The notes under the pieces are model-generated. The model was not told the origin of the DNA. It saw only the letters and a list, made by a program, of their open reading frames with translations, and searched no databases. Both the position numbers and the translations under genes were made by a program. From the NCBI RefSeq assembly GCF_003269065.1, contig NZ_QLTA01000027.1:1-64000 (forward strand): a stretch of DNA of 64,000 nt. Reading direction: 5' to 3'. Positions within the stretch are counted from its first letter, which is position 1, and each line of letters starts with the position of its first letter. This document shows, in pieces, positions 1-7,930 of this stretch. Source of the DNA: Paracidovorax anthurii (lineage in GTDB: Bacteria > Pseudomonadota > Gammaproteobacteria > Burkholderiales > Burkholderiaceae_C).

Positions 1-306
1 GCGTCGGCACACCGTGCTGAAGTCCGGCACCGGCCAGTCCAGCTTGGCCAGCCGCAGCAGGCTGTCCACCATGCCCAGCGCCTGCCGCAGGGGCTGGCCG
101 AACAGGCACTTGATGCTCAAGCAAAACTGGATGGCTGCGTCCGAGAACGTCGGGCTGCGCCCGCGCTTGCCGTTCGGCTTGCCAAGCCACTGCATGCCTT
201 CATCCAGCCACATCGTCAACGATCCTCGCGCCTTCAGCGCTGCGTTGTAGGCTTTCCAGTTCGTCGTGCGGTACTTGGTCCGCCTCTCGCTCTTTGCTTC
301 CGTCAC
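1..306 (-). CDS. IS5-family transposase, N-terminal part (cut by window edge)
   Basis: This encodes the first 102 residues of a DDE transposase. I chose the GTG at 306 because the protein then begins with a basic stretch followed by YRTTNWKAYNAAL and RGSLTMWLDE, the N-terminal pattern typical of the IS903 group of IS5 transposases. The FGQPLRQALGMVDSLLRLA segment is also typical. The frame is open to the window edge, so the catalytic D, D and E residues are not visible. It starts about 25 bases inside the inverted repeat, as expected for a compact IS. Whether the element is intact cannot be judged. Confidence 0.8.
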   Translation of the reverse strand, partial: MTEAKSERRTKYRTTNWKAYNAALKARGSLTMWLDEGMQWLGKPNGKRGRSPTFSDAAIQFCLSIKCLFGQPLRQALGMVDSLLRLAKLDWPVPDFSTVCRR

Positions 307-352
307 GCCTTCAGTCTACCGGTGTGGCCGGGGTGATTTGTGCAACAAAGCC
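1..352 (-). mobile_element. Partial IS5-family (IS903-type) insertion sequence
   Basis: This is the transposase-start end of an insertion sequence whose remainder lies left of the window. The outer end at 331-352, read on the minus strand, begins GGCTTTGTTGCACAAATC, very like the terminal inverted repeat of IS903 (GGCTTTGTTGAATAAATC, from memory). The reading frame inside encodes an IS5-type transposase. The other inverted repeat and the target duplication partner cannot be seen. Confidence 0.8.
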
Positions 353-554
353 GGTCTGGCATACGACAGACGCGCCGTAAGATTCTCCGGATTGCTTGAT
401 GCATATCCAAGGTTTCAAAAGCTGTAGCCGACGAAAATAGAGGCGCCCGCACAGGTCGCGCGACAGGTGGAAGCGGATGCTCTCCCAGTTGCCGGGCACG
501 TCAACCAACGCCGCCACCACGCGCCGGGCCAGGAGACGGCCCGCCCGCCATTCG
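353..554. other. Unassigned segment between two insertion sequences
   Basis: About 200 bases lie between the IS5-type end and a dispersed repeat. A minus-strand frame runs through it (a run containing DVPGNWESIRFHLSRDL) but continues into the IS end and has no recognisable domain. It may be the remnant of a gene destroyed by IS insertion, or noncoding. I do not call a gene. Confidence 0.3.
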
Positions 555-600
555 CTACTCTTTCAATAGCAAACTATTGAGCATTTACGGCGACATGGAG
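555..600 (+). repeat. Dispersed ATAGC-type repeat, copy A
   Basis: The segment reads CTACTCTTTCAATAGC, then AAACTATTGAGC, then ATTTACGGCGACATGGAG. Related copies are at 10941, 26759, 28105 and 50265, all in the same orientation. Here it lies just left of the IS1595 target site, so the insertion is beside or in the repeat tail. Confidence 0.6.
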
Positions 601-609
601 GCCAAGTCA

Positions 610-1670
610 CCTGATTAGCGACGAATCTCAGACAAACGTAGCACTTTCACTGGCAGGGGCCTTGTAGTCGCCAACGCTCGCAGCAGCCTGGGCAGCATGG
701 CTGGCAAATCAAAGCGGCGGTTGAAGCGGTAACAGAACTCCGCCAAGTAACGCGCCGCATATTTGGCATGGTCAAACGAATGGTACGTTCCCGCCATGCT
801 GGTCTTGAGATTGCCCAGCAGGGTATTGACCCAGTGCAGTTGGGGCGTTTGAGCCCCTTGGCGGCCACCGCCGGTCACGTGGCGCTCATGTGTGGCCTGG
901 GCCTGAAGCACCTGCGTGAAAGCGCGCGTGCCATCGCTGACCACATGGCATCCGGCAGCTAGGTAACGCTGGGCCCATTGCTGCATGTCCTTGTTCGTGA
1001 AGTCCTCCACGGGCGTCAGGCGCATGTACAGGGGGCTGCCATCTTCGCGCGTCTGCACGGCGGCCACGAAGGCGGTCTTGTTCGCTGCCTTGCGCCCACC
1101 GTTGATACTGCCTGCGCGCTCGCCCCCCAGGTAGGCATCGTCGATCTCCACACGCCCGCTCAAGAGATAACGCGCATCGCGCTGCGCCATGGTCTGCATC
1201 AGCTTGTGCTTGAGCAGCCACGCTGTCTTGTAGGACACGCCCAACTGGCGCTTGAGCGCCAGGGCACTGATGGCGTTCTTGTGCTGGGTGAGCAGGTACA
1301 TGGCCAGGAACCACAGCCGCAGGGGTAGATGAGTGTGTTCCATCACGGTGCCCACGATGCTGGAGCTTTGGTAGCCACAGACAAAGCACTCCCACAGCAA
1401 CCTCCCGGTGCCATTGCGTGTGTGAAAGAAGCGCTTGCAGCCGCAGTGTGCGCACTGCCAGCCGTGAGGCCAGCGAGCGGCCACAAGGGCGCGCTCGCAC
1501 TGCTGCTCGGTGCCGTACAGGGCCTGGAATTGGGGCAGCGACAGGCCGTGCTGGAACTGGATGGCGTTGATGGACATACCGCGCTCCTTGGTCGATGACT
1601 CGGCATGGCATGTTGGATATCTGCCATGGCGCAACGTTCACGGCGGGTCTGAGGTTTGTCGCTAATCAGG
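610..1670 (-). mobile_element. Complete IS1595-type insertion sequence with target duplication
   Basis: The element is about 1.06 kb. The left end reads inward CTGATTAGCGACGAATCTCAGAC and the right end, read inward on the minus strand, CTGATTAGCGACAAACCTCAGAC, with two differences. The flanks carry a perfect direct repeat: CCAAGTCA at 602-609 and again at 1671-1678 (10 bases match if ambiguous edge bases are counted). Eight bases is the usual duplication for IS1595-type elements. The near-identical ends and intact duplication suggest a fairly recent insertion. It carries one transposase gene whose stop codon lies inside the left inverted repeat. Confidence 0.9.
615..1577 (-). CDS. IS1595-family transposase
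   Basis: This encodes a 320-residue transposase that would move the surrounding element. I start it at the ATG before SINAIQFQHG; the upstream extension is a low-quality GC-rich frame. An N-terminal zinc ribbon is visible (CAHC at about 42-45 and CFVC at about 64-67). An ISXO2-type catalytic domain follows: VEIDDAYLGGE carries the first Asp, VVSDGTRAF the second, and the HWVNTLLGNLKTSMAGTYHSF region the Asn-type third position and conserved GTYH motif. No frameshift or internal stop is seen, so the enzyme looks functional. The gene fills the element almost end to end. Confidence 0.92.
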   Translation of the reverse strand: MSINAIQFQHGLSLPQFQALYGTEQQCERALVAARWPHGWQCAHCGCKRFFHTRNGTGRLLWECFVCGYQSSSIVGTVMEHTHLPLRLWFLAMYLLTQHKNAISALALKRQLGVSYKTAWLLKHKLMQTMAQRDARYLLSGRVEIDDAYLGGERAGSINGGRKAANKTAFVAAVQTREDGSPLYMRLTPVEDFTNKDMQQWAQRYLAAGCHVVSDGTRAFTQVLQAQATHERHVTGGGRQGAQTPQLHWVNTLLGNLKTSMAGTYHSFDHAKYAARYLAEFCYRFNRRFDLPAMLPRLLRALATTRPLPVKVLRLSEIRR

Positions 1671-1692
1671 CCAAGTCACTCCCAAACCCCGC

Positions 1693-2904
1693 TCACGGCC
1701 GCCGCAGGGCCGCCTGCGCGCGCACCCCGACCCCTACGGCCACCAGCACCGCGAAGCCGAACACCCACCCCGAGAGCGCCCCCGCGATGCCGCCCGACAG
1801 CAGCGTGCCGATGGTGCAGCCCAGGCCGGTCATGGCCCCCCAGCCCAGCAGCACGCCGCCGCCCAGGCCGCGCGCGGCATCGCGCCCGGTGGGCCAGCGG
1901 GGCGCGAACTGCCGGCTGGCGAACGCCGCCACGAACGCCCCCGCCACGATCCCGGCGAGCAGCACGGCATTGGGCGTGAGCCACTGCGCCTGCGGCGCGG
2001 TCGCGCAGCCGCCCAGGCTGTCGAGCCCCTCCAGCCGCTGCGGCACCCAGCCCCAGGCGGTGCCCAGCGCGCGGGCCGCGCCGCCCAGCGTGGCGGTGAC
2101 GCCCAGCGGGCGCATGCGCACGATGACGAAAGCGGCGATCAGCCCCACCGCGAGGCCGCCCGTCCAGTACGGCCAGCGGCCCGCCCAGAGCCGCCGCCAC
2201 ACCGCGCCCAGCGGCGGCACGCCGGAGGCCGGGGCCGCCGCGCCCGCTGCACTCGCCTCCGCCGCCGGCCGCGCGAAGCCGCGCCAGAGCAGCGCCGCCC
2301 CGAGGGCCAGCACGCCCCCCTGCAGCGCGAGCGCGCCGCCATAGCCCAGGTGCGCGGGCAGCCAGACCACCGGCGCATCGGCGATCACGCCGGTGTAGAG
2401 CGGGTTCCAGGTCTGGAACCCGAGCAGGAACCCGAGCGCCGAGCCCACCAGCGCGAACGGCGCCACCGGCGAGCCCTCGGCCAGCCGGTACCAGTGGGCG
2501 CTGATGCACGAGCCCGACACCACCATGCCGGCGCCGAACGCGAGCCCCGCGGCCACCAGCGCCACGCTCACGGGCCCGATGTGCATGTCGGGCGGCAGCT
2601 GCCCCGGGGCCGGCACCGCCACCCAGCTGCCGAGCACCACGGTGGTGCCCAGGGAGCCCACGGCCAGCGCCAGCAGGATGGCCAGCAGGCCGCGCGGATC
2701 GCGCCGCTCGAACCAGTCGCGCGCGTGGCAGTAGAAGCAGAACCGCGTGCGCTGCAGCACGAGGCCGAGCACCGCGCCGCTCGCCAGCGCGAAGGCGAGC
2801 GTGCGCCCGCCGCCTGACGTTTGCTGCAGCGCGTGGCCGGCGGCCACGAGCCCGATCAGGAGCGCCACCGCGAGGGCGCGCGGGAACCAGGAAGAGAAAG
2901 CCAT
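1693..2904 (-). CDS. YeeE/YedE-family sulfur-compound transporter
   Basis: This is a 403-residue polytopic inner-membrane protein of the YeeE/YedE family, whose characterised members (TsuA) import thiosulfate. About ten hydrophobic segments alternate with short loops. Family hallmarks are the Gly-rich segments with a single Cys: RTRFCFYCHARDW near residue 55, GMVVSGSCISAHW near 130 and MTGLGCTIGTLLSGG near 360. Conserved cysteines relay thiosulfate in TsuA. The start at 2904 gives MAFSSWFPRAL and a normal first helix; a longer frame upstream lacks support. The gene follows the rhodanese gene, although a terminator-like hairpin lies between them. Substrate is inferred from family and neighbour. 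The IS1595 element sits 23 bases beyond the stop codon. Confidence 0.87.
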   Translation of the reverse strand: MAFSSWFPRALAVALLIGLVAAGHALQQTSGGGRTLAFALASGAVLGLVLQRTRFCFYCHARDWFERRDPRGLLAILLALAVGSLGTTVVLGSWVAVPAPGQLPPDMHIGPVSVALVAAGLAFGAGMVVSGSCISAHWYRLAEGSPVAPFALVGSALGFLLGFQTWNPLYTGVIADAPVVWLPAHLGYGGALALQGGVLALGAALLWRGFARPAAEASAAGAAAPASGVPPLGAVWRRLWAGRWPYWTGGLAVGLIAAFVIVRMRPLGVTATLGGAARALGTAWGWVPQRLEGLDSLGGCATAPQAQWLTPNAVLLAGIVAGAFVAAFASRQFAPRWPTGRDAARGLGGGVLLGWGAMTGLGCTIGTLLSGGIAGALSGWVFGFAVLVAVGVGVRAQAALRRP

Positions 2905-2965
2905 GGCATGAAGGCCCCGGGGTTGCCGGAGCGCGCGACAACGCCCCCGCGGGCGTCCCGGAGGC

Positions 2966-2990
2966 AAAAAAAAACCCGCGGGAGGCGGGC
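2966..2990 (-). terminator. Rho-independent terminator after the rhodanese gene
   Basis: Read on the minus strand, CCCGC-CTCCC-GCGGG forms a five-pair stem followed directly by nine T residues. It lies between the rhodanese stop and the transporter start, so it would end or attenuate transcription before the transporter. Confidence 0.65.
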
Positions 2991-3098
2991 TGTCAAAAGA
3001 GACCCCCTACTGACAAACTCTCTGCCGCGCGCGGCGCCGGGGAAGCGTGCACGCTGGCCGCGCGGGCGGCGGGAGGCTCCGCCCGCGCGGCCCGGCCT

Positions 3099-4106
3099 TC
3101 ATTTCGAGGCCCACACGGTGCCGGCCGGATTCGTGATGGGCACGCCCACGGCGTTGCCGTACTCGGTCCAGGAACCGTCGTAGTTGCGCACGGAGTAGCC
3201 CAGGATCTTGCTGAGCGCGAACCAGGTGTGGCTGGAGCGCTCGCCGATGCGGCAATAGGTGATGACGGGCTTGCTGCCGTCCACGCCCACGGCGGCGTAG
3301 AGCCTGCGCAGCTCGTCGGCGGACTTGAAGGTGCCGTCCTCGCGCACGGCCTGCCCCCAGGGCACATTCACCGCGCCGGGCACGTGGCCCGCGCGCAGCG
3401 ACAGCTCGGGCACGCCGGGCGGCGCGAACACCTTGCCGGAGAACTCGTCGGCCGAGCGGATGTCGATGAGCTTGGCGTCGCTCTTGCCCTCGGCCACCGC
3501 CAGGGTGTCGGCCAGCCGCGCGCGCAACTGGGTGTTGACCGCCGTGACGCGGTAGGTGGTGGCGACGGGGTCGGGCACGCGGTTGTTCAGCGGGCGGTTC
3601 TCGGCCTCCCACTTCTTGCGGCCGCCGTCCAGCAGCTTCACGTTCTTCACGCTGTAGATGTCGAACACCCAGGCGCCCCAGGCGGCGAACCAGTTGTTGG
3701 TGTCGCCATAGAGCACCACCGTGGTGTCGGGGCCGACGCCGGCCCGCGAGAGCAGCGATTCGAAGGCTTCCTTGCCCACGATGTCGCGGCGCACCTTGTC
3801 GTTCAGGTCGTTGTGCCACGAGAAGTTGACGGCGCCGGGCACGTGGGCGCGCTCGTACAGGCCCGGGTTCACGCTGACCTCGACGATGCGGACCTTGGCG
3901 TTGTCCAGGTTCTGCGCGAGCCAGTCGGTGGACACCAGCGGCCCTTCGGGGATGGCGGTGGCCGCGAAGGCCGCCGCGCCGGCCAGGGCGCCGCACAGCG
4001 CCAGCGTGGCGCCGCGGGCGGCACGCCGCAGGCTGGCGCGCCAGGGCGCGGTGTGCGCGGCCGCACGGGGCGGGTGCGCGGCGGCGGTGCGGGTGTCGAT
4101 GCTCAT
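3099..4106 (-). CDS. Exported rhodanese-type sulfurtransferase
   Basis: This is a 335-residue thiosulfate sulfurtransferase with two rhodanese domains, which moves sulfane sulfur from thiosulfate to an acceptor. The N-terminal domain (about residues 50-180) lacks the active Cys. The C-terminal domain has the catalytic loop CRIGERSS with Cys near 285, and the usual HVPGAVN and YDGSWTEYGN motifs follow the two-domain pattern. The N-terminus after the ATG at 4106 has basic residues and then a hydrophobic Ala-rich segment ending AAAFA, so export to the periplasm is likely. A good ribosome site (GGACGAGGG) precedes this ATG. Its neighbour is a thiosulfate-type transporter, which fits a joint role in inorganic sulfur use. 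Confidence 0.9.
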   Translation of the reverse strand: MSIDTRTAAAHPPRAAAHTAPWRASLRRAARGATLALCGALAGAAAFAATAIPEGPLVSTDWLAQNLDNAKVRIVEVSVNPGLYERAHVPGAVNFSWHNDLNDKVRRDIVGKEAFESLLSRAGVGPDTTVVLYGDTNNWFAAWGAWVFDIYSVKNVKLLDGGRKKWEAENRPLNNRVPDPVATTYRVTAVNTQLRARLADTLAVAEGKSDAKLIDIRSADEFSGKVFAPPGVPELSLRAGHVPGAVNVPWGQAVREDGTFKSADELRRLYAAVGVDGSKPVITYCRIGERSSHTWFALSKILGYSVRNYDGSWTEYGNAVGVPITNPAGTVWASK

Positions 4107-4261
4107 CCCTCGTCCTTTCTGTGGTGCTCTCTCGGGTGGTGCCGCCGGGGAGATTCCGCCGGCGGCTGAGAGGCACTGTAGGCCGCGCCCCGGGCCGCGA
4201 TAAGCGACAAGATCGCGCTTCGTTATGCGCGAACCGACGAAGGGTCGCACCACCCAGGCCG

Positions 4262-4864
4262 CTACCGCTCCGGGGGCGGCGGCGACTTCGACTGGATCGC
4301 CGCGCGGCAGGTTTCCAGGATTTCGTCCGCCAGCGGAGAGTCGTCGGGGCAGGCCCGCGACAGCACGAGCGCACCGACGGCATGCGCGACGGCGTTGATG
4401 TTCCTGGCGCGCGTCTCGCGCGACATGGCCGCATCCGCGGTTGCATCGGAATCCGGATCAGGATTCAGCACCGCAAGCAAACGCTCCAGCCCCGCAGCGA
4501 AGGTCTCTCTGATGGGCTCGGGCTGGCGCGCCGCGTCGGCGCACAGCGCGGCCATCGTGCACCCCTGGCCGGGAGCATCGCGGTGCTGCCTGGACAAGTA
4601 CTGCTGCACAAACGCCGCGAGATCGGCACCCTCGGTCATTGCCGCCGTTTGCGAGAAGCCGCAAGCCGCCGCTTCCGCCATCAGGTCGCCTTTGGATCGG
4701 AAGTGTTTGTAGAAGCCTCCATGGGTGAATCCCGCGGCGGCCATCAGATCAGCAACACCGACGCCGTCGTAGCCACGCTCGCGAAAGAGCGTAGACGCCG
4801 TTTCGACGATGTGCGCCCGGTTCGCAAGTGCCTGTGCCTTGGTGACCTTCATATCGAACTTCAT
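4262..4864 (-). CDS. TetR/AcrR-family transcriptional repressor
   Basis: This 200-residue regulator probably represses the divergent hydrolase/oxidoreductase operon starting at 4982. The N-terminal DNA-binding domain is clear: IVETASTLFRERGYDGVGVADLMAAAG followed by GGFYKHFRSK, the TetR helix-turn-helix. The rest is the ligand-binding, dimerisation domain. It contains GQGCTMAALCADAA, with two cysteines, one placed roughly like the reactive Cys of the NemR repressor, which also controls an Old Yellow Enzyme. Electrophile sensing is therefore a reasonable guess, not shown. The start may instead be the second Met (4852). Two matching operator-like sites lie in the 117-base gap to the divergent gene. 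Confidence 0.88.
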   Translation of the reverse strand: MKFDMKVTKAQALANRAHIVETASTLFRERGYDGVGVADLMAAAGFTHGGFYKHFRSKGDLMAEAAACGFSQTAAMTEGADLAAFVQQYLSRQHRDAPGQGCTMAALCADAARQPEPIRETFAAGLERLLAVLNPDPDSDATADAAMSRETRARNINAVAHAVGALVLSRACPDDSPLADEILETCRAAIQSKSPPPPER

Positions 4865-4894
4865 TCATCTCCGCTTGGAGGTGCCACTATACAT

Positions 4895-4909
4895 TGATGT
4901 CGATCATCA
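4895..4909. promoter_or_regulatory. Operator-like palindrome O1 (TetR side)
   Basis: TGATGTCGATCATCA has five-base inverted arms (TGATG/CATCA). On the minus strand it lies between a possible -35 (TTGATG) and a -10-like TATAGT at about 4886-4891 for the tetR gene. The same 17-base core, GATGTCGATCATCATCA, occurs again 34 bases to the right. Confidence 0.6.
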
Positions 4910-4918
4910 TCAAAATCC

Positions 4919-4950
4919 TTGACAACATAGATGTCGATCATCATCATTAA
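4919..4950 (+). promoter_or_regulatory. Promoter with operator-like palindrome O2 (operon side)
   Basis: A perfect -35 hexamer TTGACA is at 4919-4924. The second operator copy (AGATGTCGATCATCA, 4929-4943) covers the spacer, and weak -10 candidates (CATCAT or CATTAA) follow at 4942-4950. Placement of the operator inside the promoter fits repression by the divergent TetR protein. Confidence 0.55.
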
Positions 4951-4981
4951 TGGATCGGACTTGGAAAAGGACTTTGGAACC

Positions 4982-5827
4982 ATGAGCAACAGCCACCTGA
5001 CCGCACCCACGCGCTTCATCGAAGTCGATGGCGACAAATTCGCCTATCGCCGCTGGGGCAACGCCTCCGGCTCGCAACCTCCGCTGTTTTTCGTGCAGCA
5101 CTTCCGGGGTGGCATGGACCACTGGGACCCGCTGCTGACCGACGGACTGGCCGAAGGCCGCGAGGTCATCCTCTTCAACGGCCGCGGCATCGCCTCGTCG
5201 AGTGGCACCCCACGCAACCGCATCGAGGACATGGCCGACGACATTGCGCAGGTGATCCAGGCGTTGGGTCTGCCGCAGGTGGATCTGCTGGGTTTCTCGC
5301 TCGGTGGCTTCCAGGTGCAGGAGGTGGCGCTGCGCCATCCGCAACTCGTGCGCAAGTTGCTGCTGCTGGGCACCGGGCTGCGCGGGGGCGATCCGGATAT
5401 GGAGCCCGAGGTGCTCGAAGTCGCGCCCCGCCCGGTGCCCACGGCGGAGGACTTCCTCTACCTGTTCTTCGGACGCTCCGAAGCCGCCCGGCAAGCCGGG
5501 CGGGCCTTCTGGGACCGCCGCCACCAGCGCGTCGATCAGGACCCGCCCAGTTCCGCCGCGGTCGCCCAGGCACAGGCCGAAGCCCATGCGGCCTACCTGC
5601 CGCCGCTGGCAGGCGAGAACCCCTATGCCTACCTGGGTGCCATCCAGCAGCCCACGCTGGTGCTCAACGGGATCAAGGACGTGATGATCCCGACGATCAA
5701 CTCGTGGCACCTGGCACAGAACATCCCCAACGCCCAGTTGCTGATCTACCCGGACGCCGGCCACGGCGCGCAGTTCCAGTACCCCGAGCGCTTCCTCCGG
5801 CACGCCATTCAATTCCTGGCGGAGTGA
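4982..5827 (+). CDS. Alpha/beta-fold hydrolase
   Basis: This is a 281-residue cytoplasmic alpha/beta hydrolase, first gene of a plus-strand operon. The oxyanion region reads [15 protein letters not shown], the nucleophile elbow is GFSLGG (Ser near 105), an acidic residue lies in NGIKDVMIP, and the catalytic His is in DAGHGAQFQ near the C-terminus. I chose the ATG before [11 protein letters not shown] because the in-frame ATG at 4931 lies inside the operator. A close paralogue with a lipoprotein signal is found downstream at 7931. The substrate is unknown; the neighbours (Old Yellow Enzyme, SDR, quinone-reductase-like enzyme) suggest detoxification or breakdown of a small reactive organic compound. 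Confidence 0.87.
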   Translation: MSNSHLTAPTRFIEVDGDKFAYRRWGNASGSQPPLFFVQHFRGGMDHWDPLLTDGLAEGREVILFNGRGIASSSGTPRNRIEDMADDIAQVIQALGLPQVDLLGFSLGGFQVQEVALRHPQLVRKLLLLGTGLRGGDPDMEPEVLEVAPRPVPTAEDFLYLFFGRSEAARQAGRAFWDRRHQRVDQDPPSSAAVAQAQAEAHAAYLPPLAGENPYAYLGAIQQPTLVLNGIKDVMIPTINSWHLAQNIPNAQLLIYPDAGHGAQFQYPERFLRHAIQFLAE

Positions 5828-5927
5828 CGGTGCAGGCGGGCACGCACGCCAGCCATTGACCTCCCCTCGCCGGCCGCATGCCGCGCATCGGCCGCACGCT
5901 CATCCCTTCCAGAGAACGAATACCCGC

Positions 5928-7016
5928 ATGACCAAGAAAGCGCTCTTCGAGCCGTACCCGCTGGGGCCTCTGACGCTCGCCAATCGCATCGTCATGGCAC
6001 CGCTGACACGCAACCGTGCCGGCGCCGGGCTGGTGCCCGGCGAACTGGCCGCGACCTACTACGCCCAGCGCGCTTCCGCCGGCCTGATCATCACCGAGGC
6101 CACCCAGGTGTCGGCCCAGGCCCAGGGCTACCAGGACACCCCCGGCCTGTACACGCCCGGGCAGATCGCCGGCTGGCGCAAGGTCACGGACGCCGTGCAT
6201 GCCAAGGGCGGGCGCATCTTCGTGCAGCTCTGGCACGTGGGCCGCGTCTCCCACGTCGATGTCCAGCCTGGCGGTGCCGCGCCGGTCGCGCCTTCGGCCA
6301 TCCGCGCGGCGACCAAGACCTTCGTCAACAACGGCTTTGCCGACACCTCCGAACCACGCGCCCTCGAACCTCACGAGTTGCCGGGCATCGTGAACGACTT
6401 CCGCCAGGCCGCGGCCAACGCCATCGCTGCCGGTTTCGACGGCGTGGAGATCCATGGCGCCAACGGCTACCTGCTGGAGCAGTTCATCAAGGACGGGGCC
6501 AACCAGCGCACCGACGCCTATGGCGGCTCCATCAAGAACCGCTCACGCCTGCTGCTGGAAGTCACCACCGCAGTGGCGAAGGAGATCGGCGCCGATCGCA
6601 CCGGCGTGCGCATCTCGCCCGTGTCGCCAGCCAACGGCATCTCCAGCAGCGATCCCCAGCCGCAATACGACGACCTCGTCGAGCAGCTCAGCACGCTGGG
6701 CATCGTGTATCTGCACGTGGTCGAGGGTGCGACGGGCGGACCGCGCGACGTGGCGCCGTTCGACTACGACGCGCTGCGCCGCCGCTTCCAGCGGACCTAT
6801 CTGGCCAACAACGGCTACGACCTGGAACTCGCCACAGCCCGGCTCGATGCGGGCAAGGCCGACCTGTTCGCCTTCGGCAGGCCGTTCATCAGCAACCCGG
6901 ATCTGGTCGAACGCCTGAAGAGCGGCGCGCCGCTGGCGCAGTTCGACCCGGCCACGCTCTATGGCGGCGGCGCCGCCGGCTACACCGACTATCCCACGCT
7001 GGCCGAGGCCCGGTAA
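5928..7016 (+). CDS. Old Yellow Enzyme family NADH:flavin oxidoreductase (NemA-like)
   Basis: This 362-residue FMN enzyme reduces activated carbon-carbon double bonds or nitro compounds with NAD(P)H. The family patterns are clear: [11 protein letters not shown] near the start (flavin contacts), [27 protein letters not shown] with the His/Asn substrate pair, [18 protein letters not shown], and [16 protein letters not shown] at the C-terminus for phosphate binding. It is very similar in layout to N-ethylmaleimide reductase. The start at 5928 gives [10 protein letters not shown]; upstream codons are noncoding in style. It is the second gene of the TetR-linked operon, 100 bases after the hydrolase. 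Confidence 0.93.
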   Translation: MTKKALFEPYPLGPLTLANRIVMAPLTRNRAGAGLVPGELAATYYAQRASAGLIITEATQVSAQAQGYQDTPGLYTPGQIAGWRKVTDAVHAKGGRIFVQLWHVGRVSHVDVQPGGAAPVAPSAIRAATKTFVNNGFADTSEPRALEPHELPGIVNDFRQAAANAIAAGFDGVEIHGANGYLLEQFIKDGANQRTDAYGGSIKNRSRLLLEVTTAVAKEIGADRTGVRISPVSPANGISSSDPQPQYDDLVEQLSTLGIVYLHVVEGATGGPRDVAPFDYDALRRRFQRTYLANNGYDLELATARLDAGKADLFAFGRPFISNPDLVERLKSGAPLAQFDPATLYGGGAAGYTDYPTLAEAR

Positions 7017-7086
7017 ACACCAGGCGCCAGGCCGAACGCTGTGCCGTTGCGGCCCGGAGCCCCCCTGATCTGCGGAGTACTCTCAC

Positions 7087-7875
7087 ATGCCCCCCCATTC
7101 CACCGTCCTGATCACCGGCGCTTCGACCGGCATCGGCGCCACCTACTCCGAGCGCTTCGCGCAGCGCGGCCACGATCTTGTGCTGGTCGCACGCGACAAG
7201 GCACGCCTGGATGCCGTTGCGCAGCGCCTGCGCGGCGAACACAAGGTTGCCGTCGAAGTGCTGCCGGCCGATCTGACCCATCAGGCCGACCTGGCCGCCA
7301 TCGAAACCCGACTGCGTGACGACGCCCGCATCAACATCCTGATCAACAACGCCGGCATGGCCCAGTCGGGCAGTTTTCTGCAGCAGACGGCAGAAAGCAT
7401 CGAACGCCTGCTCGCGCTCAACACCACCGCGCTGACCCGGCTCGCCGCTGCGGTCGCTCCGCGCTTCGTGCAGGCGGGCGCGGGCTCGATCGTCAACATC
7501 GGCTCGGTGGTGGGCTTCGCACCCGAGTTCGGCATGTCGATCTACGGCGCCACCAAGGCCTTCGTGCTGTTTCTGTCGCAGGGCCTGAGCGTGGAGCTGG
7601 CGCCCAAGGGGGTCTACGTGCAGGCCGTGCTGCCGGCGGCCACCCGCACCGCAATCTGGGAGCGCGCCGGCATCGACGTCAATACGCTGACCGAAGTGAT
7701 GGAAGTCGGCGAACTGGTCGATGCGGCCCTGGTCGGCTTCGACCGCCGCGAGGGGGTCACGATCCCGCCGCTGCACGTGGCCGGGCGCTGGGACGCACTG
7801 GACGGTGCGCGCCAGGCACTGCTTTCGGACATCCGGCAGGTCCACGCAGCCGAGCGCTATCGACTGCCATCCTGA
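7087..7875 (+). CDS. Short-chain dehydrogenase/reductase
   Basis: This 262-residue NAD(P)-dependent oxidoreductase belongs to the classical SDR family. The cofactor motif is TGASTGIG near residue 10, the structural NNAG motif is near 92, and the active site has Ser in NIGSVVG and the YGATK motif (Tyr and Lys) near 155. The basic residues after the second strand (LVARDKARL) suggest NADP preference. It lies 70 bases after the Old Yellow Enzyme on the same strand and is followed closely by a second hydrolase, so it is probably co-transcribed. The substrate cannot be told from sequence. Confidence 0.9.
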   Translation: MPPHSTVLITGASTGIGATYSERFAQRGHDLVLVARDKARLDAVAQRLRGEHKVAVEVLPADLTHQADLAAIETRLRDDARINILINNAGMAQSGSFLQQTAESIERLLALNTTALTRLAAAVAPRFVQAGAGSIVNIGSVVGFAPEFGMSIYGATKAFVLFLSQGLSVELAPKGVYVQAVLPAATRTAIWERAGIDVNTLTEVMEVGELVDAALVGFDRREGVTIPPLHVAGRWDALDGARQALLSDIRQVHAAERYRLPS

Positions 7876-7930
7876 TCGCCGCCCACATCCCCATCGATCC
7901 CCTCCCCCCTCCCTTTCCCACAGAAACACC

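Noticed and set aside
311-520. Minus-strand 69-codon frame left of the IS1595 element
   Set aside because: It runs into the IS5-type end, has no known domain and no ribosome site; it may be a gene remnant at best.
4931-4981. Upstream ATG as the start of the first hydrolase
   Set aside because: This ATG lies inside the second operator copy, and the extra residues MSIIIINGSDLEKDFGT have no family counterpart.
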